A stretch of DNA of 10,037 bases from CAUZFZ01 sp963579025 (GTDB taxonomy: Bacteria > Planctomycetota > Planctomycetia > Planctomycetales > Planctomycetaceae), in assembly GCA_963579025.1 (NCBI GenBank), contig CAUZFZ010000255.1:1-10037 (forward strand). The letters run 5' to 3'. Within the stretch, counting starts at the first letter, position 1. Each line of letters opens with the position of its first letter. The translations under genes were made by a program, and so were the position numbers. The notes beneath the pieces are model-generated. The model did not search any database, was not told the origin of the DNA, and saw only the letters and a list, made by a program, of their open reading frames with translations. Below, in pieces: positions 5,138-10,037 of this stretch.

Positions 5138-7654
5138 ATGTTGAGATTCCGAGCGATTGATTGGTTGCTGTATCGGCTGGCACGCAGCACACAACGTAGT
5201 CGACGCGGACTTGTACGGTCCGGTTACTCGGTCCCGACTCAACAGCTTGAAGCACGTGTCGTGCTGACTGCCCCGACCATCACATCCGCCGCGACGGTCT
5301 CGGTTGCTGAGAACGCAACGGCTGTCACCACGGTCACTGCATCGGACTCAGACACTCCAGCTCAGACACTGACGTTTTCGCTGACAGGCGGAGCTGATCA
5401 GTCTGACTTCTCGGTCGACAGCGCGACGGGCGTGCTGACATTCAACACCGCTCCAGATTTTGAGAGTCCCTCGGACGCAGACATGGACAACCTGTTCGAG
5501 GTCACCGTGCAGGTCAGCGATGGCACTGAGACCTCGACGCAGGATCTGATGGTCACCGTAACCGACGTTGCGGTCGCCAGTCTGACTCTTCCGGATGGCG
5601 GCGGTTCCTTCACCGCGCAAATCTCGGGATTGAATCTTCAGGTGAGTTCGGCAACCGGCCTCATTCTCGACACTCCGCTGGAAGACGCGGGCAGCCTGAC
5701 GATCTTCGGGACGAGCAGTGACGAGACTGTCACTCTTAACGGCACGATGTCGGCGTTTACCGGGGCTGTCTCCGTCAGTCTGAACGGTGGCAACGACACG
5801 ATGGATTCGACCGCGGTGACGATTGATGTCCTCTTCAACGGCGGAGGCAACAACGATTCGTTTCTGGGAGGCGTGGGTAATGACACCGTGCTGGCAGGTT
5901 CGGAAAACGACGTTGTCAGCGCTGGTGGTGGCAATGATCTCGTTCTGCTGGGTGCCGGTGACGACACGTTCATAGCTGGCGACGGCAACGACAGTGTTCG
6001 AGGCGAAGCGGGAAACGATGTCATTTCCGGTGGTGCCGGTACTGATCTGCTCAACGGTAACGGGGGGAGCGACTCGATTTTCGGCGGCGCTGACAACGAC
6101 CGACTTCTGGGTGGGTCCGGTCAGGACTTTCTGAACGGCGAAGACGGCGATGACACTCTCCGCGGGCAGGGAGCACCCGACACGCTGGCTGGCGGGGCAG
6201 GGTTCGACACTTTGATCAGGGATTCGAGTGACACGGTATTTCAGGGTGACGCGCCTGAAGGGACCGGAGGTGGTACGACGGGCGGATCGACGTTGAACGT
6301 CACGCTGCCAACGGGGGGTGGTGCCTTCACAGTGCAGGTCAGCCTGGGTCAACTCCAGGTCGTGTCCGGCACAAGTACAGTGATCAGCGAATCTCTGTCC
6401 GGAGTTACGTCGCTGGTGATCAACGGCACGACGGCTGCCGAAGCTCTGACGCTGGATGCTTCCGTGGATGACTTCAGCGGTGCGATCACTGTGAACGCCA
6501 GCGGCGGAGCGGATTCGCTCGACTCAACGGCGATCACCGCAGGCGTTGTCTACAACGGCGGCAGCGGCGAAGACACTTTCACTGGTGGAGCGGGCAACGA
6601 CACCGTCAATGGCGGGTCGTCCGATGACACCATCTCCGGCGGTGATGGTAATGACTCAATCATCGGTGGTGGCGGTGACGACTTCATCGACGCCGGAGCC
6701 GGTGATGATTTCGTCCGAGGAGTGGGTGGCAGCGACACGATCAGCGGTGGAGCGGGCAACGACTTCCTCAACGGCAACTCAGGCCGAGACGTGATTAATG
6801 GCGGAGCCGATAACGATCGGCTGCTGGGCGGTTCTAACCGCGACAACATCAACGGCGGTGCGGGTGACGACGTCGTCAATGGTCAGGGCGGTGCGGATAC
6901 TGTGAGCGGTGGTGACGGGACAGACGTTGTCCGAACAGGTCCTGGCGACGTTGTCGATCCCGATGCGGGCGGCGACGATCCCGTGGTCCCACCCGTCGGA
7001 ATTCTGACCGTTGGACTGCCTTCGGCCGGCGGGACGTTTACCGTGCAGATCAGTGGCGGACAGTTACAGGTTCTCTCCAGCACGGCGACCATCTTCGATC
7101 AATCGATCGCCACGGTTACGGCGATCGTGATCAACGGTAGTGACTCTGCCGACATTGTGACACTGGATTCATCGGTCTCTGGATTCAGCGGACCGTTCAC
7201 GTTCAACGGAAACGACGCGGCCGATTCGCTCAATGCTGCCGCTATCAGCATTGGATTGGCGTTCAATGGCGGCGCCGGAGCTGACACCTTCCAGGGCGGA
7301 TCAGGAAATGACGTCGTCAACGGAGGCCTGTCGAATGACAACCTGTCTGGAAACGCCGGCAATGACACGATCTTCGGTGGGGGCGGGGCTGATGTTCTCA
7401 GCGGAGGACTCGGAAACGACCGGATCGCCGGTGAAGGTGGCAATGACACAATCAGCGGCGGCGAGGGAGACGATTTCCTGAACGGACAGTCTGGCAGCGA
7501 CGTCATCACCGGTGATGACGGAGACGACGTCGTCCTGGGCGGCGCAAGAGGTGACAATCTGAACGGTGGACTCGGTTCCGACACCGTCCGCGGCCAGGGA
7601 GGCGCCGATGCGGTCAACGGTGGCGGCGGCGGATCGGATGTCGTCCAGCAGTAA
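5138..7654 (+). CDS. LEPR-XLL-type surface protein with cadherin domain and triplicated RTX modules
   Basis: This is an 838-residue, probably secreted, calcium-binding surface protein. Residues 1-36 are Arg-rich and lead into LEARVVLTA (37-45), a variant of the LEPR-XLL motif found near the N-terminus of planctomycete exported proteins; there is no ordinary signal peptide. Residues about 46-145 form a cadherin-like domain (SVAENA, ASDSD, FSVDSATGVLTF, DFE, VSDGT). Three homologous modules follow. Each has a beta domain of about 85 residues starting near LP (151, 390, 627) and an array of exactly 14 nonapeptides of type GGxGxDxUx: 234-359, 473-598 and 710-836. Calcium would fold each array into a parallel beta roll outside the cell. 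Acidic linkers at 360-386 and 599-623 separate the modules. The protein stops two residues after the last repeat, with no visible type I secretion tail. GAAAGG at 5123-5128 is a good ribosome site for the ATG. Function is likely adhesion or matrix; ligand unknown. Confidence 0.85.
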   Translation: MLRFRAIDWLLYRLARSTQRSRRGLVRSGYSVPTQQLEARVVLTAPTITSAATVSVAENATAVTTVTASDSDTPAQTLTFSLTGGADQSDFSVDSATGVLTFNTAPDFESPSDADMDNLFEVTVQVSDGTETSTQDLMVTVTDVAVASLTLPDGGGSFTAQISGLNLQVSSATGLILDTPLEDAGSLTIFGTSSDETVTLNGTMSAFTGAVSVSLNGGNDTMDSTAVTIDVLFNGGGNNDSFLGGVGNDTVLAGSENDVVSAGGGNDLVLLGAGDDTFIAGDGNDSVRGEAGNDVISGGAGTDLLNGNGGSDSIFGGADNDRLLGGSGQDFLNGEDGDDTLRGQGAPDTLAGGAGFDTLIRDSSDTVFQGDAPEGTGGGTTGGSTLNVTLPTGGGAFTVQVSLGQLQVVSGTSTVISESLSGVTSLVINGTTAAEALTLDASVDDFSGAITVNASGGADSLDSTAITAGVVYNGGSGEDTFTGGAGNDTVNGGSSDDTISGGDGNDSIIGGGGDDFIDAGAGDDFVRGVGGSDTISGGAGNDFLNGNSGRDVINGGADNDRLLGGSNRDNINGGAGDDVVNGQGGADTVSGGDGTDVVRTGPGDVVDPDAGGDDPVVPPVGILTVGLPSAGGTFTVQISGGQLQVLSSTATIFDQSIATVTAIVINGSDSADIVTLDSSVSGFSGPFTFNGNDAADSLNAAAISIGLAFNGGAGADTFQGGSGNDVVNGGLSNDNLSGNAGNDTIFGGGGADVLSGGLGNDRIAGEGGNDTISGGEGDDFLNGQSGSDVITGDDGDDVVLGGARGDNLNGGLGSDTVRGQGGADAVNGGGGGSDVVQQ
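5579..6214 (+). repeat. RTX module 1 (beta domain plus 14 nonapeptides)
   Basis: Codons 148-359 of the surface protein. The beta domain opens SLTLPDGGGSFTAQISG. The nonapeptide array starts at NGGGNNDSF (codon 234) and ends AGGAGFDTL. Its 7th, 8th, 10th and 13th repeats (RGEAGNDVI, SGGAGTDLL, FGGADNDRL, RGQGAPDTL) have counterparts at the same positions in the other modules. Confidence 0.8.
6287..6931 (+). repeat. RTX module 2 (beta domain plus 14 nonapeptides)
   Basis: Codons 384-598. The beta domain opens NVTLPTGGGAFTVQVS; the array starts NGGSGEDTF at codon 473. It is offset from module 1 by 239 codons. Repeats 8-13 (SGGAGNDFL, NGNSGRDVI, NGGADNDRL, LGGSNRDNI, NGGAGDDVV, NGQGGADTV) align one-to-one with repeats 8-13 of module 1. 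Confidence 0.8.
6998..7651 (+). repeat. RTX module 3 (beta domain plus 14 nonapeptides, C-terminal)
   Basis: Codons 621-838. The beta domain opens TVGLPSAGGTFTVQISG; the array starts NGGAGADTF at codon 710, 237 codons after module 2. The last repeat has one extra Gly (NGGGGGSDVV) and is followed by QQ and the stop, so the linker seen after modules 1 and 2 is absent. Confidence 0.8.
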
Positions 7655-7697
7655 GGTCGCACGCGACATCAGTGTTCCGTCAGGGCTCAGTTTGCCT

Positions 7698-7764
7698 GTA
7701 GCCGGATTCGCAAGAATTCGGGCCGCTTCAGACAGGCCGTCCGAAGTGTTGCGACTCCGGCTAC
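7698..7764. repeat. Long palindromic intergenic repeat (REP/MITE-like)
   Basis: Outer arms GTAGCCGGATTCGCAAGAAT... (7698-7721) and ...GCGACTCCGGCTAC (7741-7764) are inverted repeats matching at about 21 of 24 positions. An inner GGCC/GGCC pair extends the stem around a CTTCAGACA loop. I recall closely similar GTAGCCGGA...TCCGGCTAC palindromes scattered between genes in planctomycete genomes, so this is probably a dispersed repeat family member; that part is memory, not computed. It could also act as a bidirectional terminator for the two converging genes. Confidence 0.65.
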
Positions 7765-7765
7765 A

Positions 7766-7779
7766 CCGACAAGTGTCGG
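7766..7779. terminator. Short hairpin beside the palindrome
   Basis: CCGACA (7766-7771) and TGTCGG (7774-7779) form a perfect short inverted repeat, followed on the plus strand by CTCGGTCCTTCTT. It may be part of the same repeat element or a weak terminator for the surface-protein gene about 110 bases upstream. Confidence 0.3.
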
Positions 7780-7934
7780 ACTCGGTCCTTCTTCCTGGGC
7801 TGGGCGTCTTGCGTCGCATTGCACACATGGTGCCACGACATTTGCATGGAGGCGAGCAGGTTGGACAGAGTTAGCCTCTCCGGTTCTTGCTCCGCCGAAT
7901 CGAGAGTACGCGTTCACAGGCGTTTTCGACGCTC

Positions 7935-8858
7935 TCAGGCGAACACGGCCTTCCTTGATGAGTCTGCCGCACGCTGACAAATCCCGAAGAGAAACGGCGG
8001 GTAATCGTCGTAGGAGTCGAACCGGAGCGGGATAATGTTCATGGACATTAACTCTTGGTCGGCATCCTGCTCGTCATCGGGTCCAAGCAACCACACGCCG
8101 ACCGTTCCCCGGCATTCCTTGATCTGGTCAGCGTTGTCCGAGAGCGCAGACATCAGCGTTGCTGAGTTATTGGAAAGGCCGACGAAAAGCGCGACCTTTC
8201 GAAGCAGTAGATCGCGCAGAAGTCCATCCCAAGGGTTCAGTCGGTCTCCCATTCGCTGAAAGAATGATGCGCGGCTAAAGACGAGGTCGTCCGACATTGT
8301 CAAATTTTCACTGGCAGCCCCATCGTCGCTCGATGGAAGGAATCCGTGCGGGTGATAGACAGCCACATCAACGTCACCACGAACGGCGGGCAAACTAGTC
8401 ACGGACTGACTCCTAAAGCCGTGGAGCCCAAGATATCTCTCCAGTACATCGTCGAAGTTGAATGTCAGAACTTCTGAGATGGATCCTCTTAGAGATTTCA
8501 TCAATAGCGCACCAAGAGCGTTCAACAGCCGACTATCGAAAAGCTTTTCGTCACAGGGAATGTTGCGATACAGAGCCTTGCGCACGAGGGACTTGTACTC
8601 GTCCCCGGCCATTCGTTCGACGCCGCTCATGAACTTCATCAGGTTGTCGGTAGACGTGTCTTCCTCCACTTCGTCGTTAGTCCCTGCATCAGCGATGCAA
8701 TCGGCGACAAGATTGCGCCAATTCTGAAGCCCTAGTCTCGCAGACGCACCCGCACCAAGAAACAACGACAGGGACCCCTGCCGAAGATGACGTGCCAAGG
8801 GAACGAGACACTTCGCGGGATCACTTGCAAATACTTCGAGTGGAACGACGCTATCCAT
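7935..8858 (-). CDS. SIR2-like (sirtuin-fold) protein, candidate NADase effector
   Basis: The 307 residues carry the hallmarks of prokaryotic SIR2-like defence proteins. The nucleotide-binding loop LFLGAGASARLGL is at 32-44, LTFNFDDVLE at 131-140 with Asn134, VYHPHGFLP at 167-175 with His169/His171, and a second Rossmann strand-turn LFVGLSNNS at 224-232. In anti-phage sirtuins (ThsA, DSR2) the equivalent Asn and His are catalytic, and the enzymes destroy NAD+ to abort infection; Asn134 and His171 here suggest activity is retained. No CxxC zinc pairs of protein deacetylases are present. The protein is essentially the SIR2 domain alone, far shorter than DSR1/DSR2, so sensing must come from a partner. 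Its ATG lies inside the end of the upstream 275-residue gene (8-bp overlap), implying translational coupling. It is the last gene of the leftward operon. The defence role is inferred from family and operon context. Confidence 0.85.
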   Translation of the reverse strand: MDSVVPLEVFASDPAKCLVPLARHLRQGSLSLFLGAGASARLGLQNWRNLVADCIADAGTNDEVEEDTSTDNLMKFMSGVERMAGDEYKSLVRKALYRNIPCDEKLFDSRLLNALGALLMKSLRGSISEVLTFNFDDVLERYLGLHGFRSQSVTSLPAVRGDVDVAVYHPHGFLPSSDDGAASENLTMSDDLVFSRASFFQRMGDRLNPWDGLLRDLLLRKVALFVGLSNNSATLMSALSDNADQIKECRGTVGVWLLGPDDEQDADQELMSMNIIPLRFDSYDDYPPFLFGICQRAADSSRKAVFA

Positions 8859-9678
8859 CTTCAGCCGCCATGTCCTTAATGCCGCGCCGAAGGGGATAGT
8901 CCGTCGTGTCTGTCAGTACTTTGCATTGATCCATAACCGACAGGAATTCAAGCAGCCATGGGACGTTGACACCGTTATCGCGGGCACGGAACCATAGGTT
9001 TCCGTGTACATCAGTAGAAACAGATAGCGACACACTTGTGTCCTTGTATTTCAGGCTCACGCGACGAGGATCAACCTGAATTCCGTGAAGGCTCGATTTC
9101 AGGCGATCATACGAGTCGGACCGAATGACATCCTTCCCACTGATCGTCAGACCGGTGGTACGACCGTCACCTACGACTCGAAACCGAACGGACGACGCAT
9201 GCACGGTTGATGACTCAAGCGTGTCTACGTACATGTGCTTAATTAACTCGTCCAACTTGATTCTCTTGAATGTTCTCCGGGTCCCCTTTGTCTTTTCGTG
9301 AATAACGGAGAACACGTCGACGGCCATCGCGGAAAACGGCACAGCCAAGAGGAACACGGGACGACGACGACGGTTCCACTGCACGATATAGAAGTCGTAC
9401 CAATAGCGAGCGTCGTCTTCCGGATCTCGAATTGACTCGAGCACATTCTCGTCAGTGACGTAGGTCTTGCTCAAGCTAAGGAATCCGTGAAACGCTTCAC
9501 CCTTTGGCTTTCTGTCTGCTGGACCCTGTCTGACAGACAGGTCGTTTAATTCCCTTCCAGAAGACCATTCCTTTGGCAGTAATTTCATCACGTCGCTGGG
9601 TGACGAAAGATTGGCGGCTTGGAAGAGAATTGCGCGAAACTCCCTCTTTCCATTGAAGTTCACATCAAGGTGTGCCAT
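8851..9678 (-). CDS. Unknown 275-residue partner of the SIR2-like protein
   Basis: I do not recognise this family. It has no signal peptide and no convincing membrane helix; the longest hydrophobic run is VFLLAVPFSAMAVDVF at 108-123, too interrupted and flanked by RRRRP, so it is probably a cytosolic protein. The N-terminal half (1-150) is mixed. The C-terminal half looks beta-rich: VRFRVVGDG at 164-172, GLTISGKDVI at 176-185, VSLKYKDTSVSLSVSTDVHG at 207-226, and NLWFRARDNG at 227-236. It ends in a helix-like segment around 240-252. No nuclease, ATPase, Argonaute or TIR motif is visible. AGAGG about 9 bases before the ATG is a good ribosome site. It starts 12 bp after the small upstream ORF and overlaps the SIR2-like gene by 8 bp (shared ATGGATAG). 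By analogy with multi-gene SIR2 systems it could sense the trigger or restrain the effector; that is inference. Confidence 0.8.
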   Translation of the reverse strand: MAHLDVNFNGKREFRAILFQAANLSSPSDVMKLLPKEWSSGRELNDLSVRQGPADRKPKGEAFHGFLSLSKTYVTDENVLESIRDPEDDARYWYDFYIVQWNRRRRPVFLLAVPFSAMAVDVFSVIHEKTKGTRRTFKRIKLDELIKHMYVDTLESSTVHASSVRFRVVGDGRTTGLTISGKDVIRSDSYDRLKSSLHGIQVDPRRVSLKYKDTSVSLSVSTDVHGNLWFRARDNGVNVPWLLEFLSVMDQCKVLTDTTDYPLRRGIKDMAAEDG

Positions 9679-9690
9679 TGACCAGTACCT

Positions 9691-9900
9691 CTAACTGGAG
9701 GATGCGCAGGCCAGATACAACCACGCTGAACGGTATTCCAGAGACAGCGATCCGCCCTCAGTATCTCCATCGAGGAATCGTCGAATTCGATCCACAAGCA
9801 GCGCCGACGGACTCCTCACGGCAGAGTCCGTGAACTCACCTGCCCTTAAGTTGTACCACACGGACTCGTCGTCAGCGTCCAGCAGATCGTCAATGTTCAA
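9691..9900 (-). CDS. Small acidic ORF at the head of the SIR2 operon (TTG start)
   Basis: A 69-codon frame read from TTG at 9900 ends with CASSS and a stop 12 bp before the 275-residue gene. The product is acidic at its N-terminus (NIDDLLDADDES) and contains a basic helix-like LLVDRIRRFL at 34-43. No family is recognised. The frame stays open upstream to a stop at 9961-9963 without any ATG or GTG; only a CTG occurs there. So the start is either TTG 9900 (preceded by GCAGAG) or a rarer codon further up. Tight spacing to the next gene supports a real, cotranscribed gene, perhaps a regulator or an inhibitor of the module. It could instead be the tail of a gene broken by a point mutation near 9961. 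Confidence 0.5.
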   Translation of the reverse strand: MNIDDLLDADDESVWYNLRAGEFTDSAVRSPSALLVDRIRRFLDGDTEGGSLSLEYRSAWLYLACASSS

Positions 9901-10037
9901 CTCTGCTGCGATACCAGTCGAAGCCAGACATTGAGCGGTTAGGCGTCGTTCAGAATTAACTTACCCGCTTCGCCTGTTTTTATGTGGGTGAATCTCATAA
10001 TTCCAGTCGCCGTGAAAAGCATTACGTTTTAGACGCA
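9901..10037. other. Right edge, presumptive leader of the SIR2 operon
   Basis: This should contain the promoter of the leftward operon, or the end of a further upstream gene. No clear -35/-10 pair is seen on the minus strand. A 19-codon minus-strand frame (ATG at 9998, stop at 9939-9941, start MRFTHIKTGEAG) is present but has a poor ribosome site; it could be a leader peptide or chance. The window ends before this can be resolved. Confidence 0.3.

Larger units (their letters stand above)
7655..7934. other. Intergenic stretch between convergent genes
   Basis: This 280-bp gap separates the 3' end of the surface-protein gene from the 3' end of the leftward SIR2 operon. It contains the long palindrome at 7698-7764 and the small hairpin at 7766-7779. 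The short open frames across it arise from those palindromes and show no domain. The part at 7800-7934 shows nothing I can name. Confidence 0.5.

Noticed and set aside
5348..6352. Long minus-strand open frame (334 codons) under the surface-protein gene
   Set aside because: It is antisense to Gly/Asp-rich repeats, where reverse-strand stops are rare. The translation has no domain, and the plus-strand gene is unambiguous.
5837..7654. Regular 27-bp periodicity reminiscent of a CRISPR or tandem array
   Set aside because: It is coding: the period is nine codons of RTX GGxGxDxUx repeats in an uninterrupted frame, with no invariant repeat and unique-spacer structure.
7566..7980. Small frames on both strands across the 7698-7764 palindrome
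   Set aside because: They span the 3' end of the surface-protein gene, the repeat and the end of the SIR2-like gene. None has a credible start or domain.
7935..8858. Classical protein deacetylase sirtuin (CobB-type)
   Set aside because: The zinc-binding CxxC pairs are absent, and the motif set (GAGAS, TFNFDD, YHPHG) fits the SIR2-like defence branch instead.
9895..9945. Integron attC-like site: GTTAGGC (plus) / GCCTAAC with GTTGAAC about 35 bases on (minus)
   Set aside because: The two 7-mers fit the loose RYYYAAC/GTTRRRY pattern but are not complementary to each other, the spacing is shorter than known attC sites, and the intervening bases form no imperfect hairpin.

Overview
The window looks like planctomycete chromosome. 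The strongest sign is the large surface-protein gene at 5138-7654, whose N-terminus carries an LEPR-XLL-type motif (LEARVVLTA) typical of planctomycete secreted giants. Other signs are the proline-rich secreted protein with a conserved C-terminal part, the divergent PhoD-type phosphatase, and the palindromic GC-rich intergenic repeats. Genus cannot be read from this sequence.

Layout, left to right. 1-453 has no gene. It holds GC-rich short repeats, several hairpins and a near-perfect 18-bp stem (344-381) that lies just downstream of the leftward gene. 454-1872 (minus) encodes a secreted proline-rich protein with a compact C-terminal domain. A 260-bp intergenic gap separates it from the divergent gene at 2133-3230 (plus), a polyprenyl-phosphate sugar-1-phosphate transferase of the WecA/TagO/MraY superfamily. 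After a short AT-richer gap with degenerate direct and inverted repeats comes 3456-4901 (plus), a secreted PhoD-like metallophosphatase lacking the family's usual cysteine. Next is 5138-7654 (plus), a cadherin plus RTX-repeat adhesin built from three copies of one module, each with 14 nonapeptides. 7655-7934 is an intergenic stretch holding a long palindromic element of a kind scattered through planctomycete genomes.

The right end, 7935-9900 (minus), is a compact three-gene operon: a small TTG-started acidic ORF of about 69 codons, an unrecognised 275-residue protein, and a 307-residue SIR2-like protein. The SIR2-like protein has an intact GAGAS nucleotide-binding loop, TFNFDD and YHPHG motifs. 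Spacings are 12 bp and an 8-bp overlap, and base composition drops visibly against the flanking genes. This is the most interesting part of the window: a candidate, possibly undescribed, NAD-depleting anti-phage module with a SIR2 effector and an unknown partner that could be sensor or regulator. The operon may continue past the right edge.

The left and middle genes all concern the cell envelope or exterior (secreted protein, glycolipid precursor synthesis, exported phosphatase, adhesin), but they do not form one operon. Each has its own intergenic leader.
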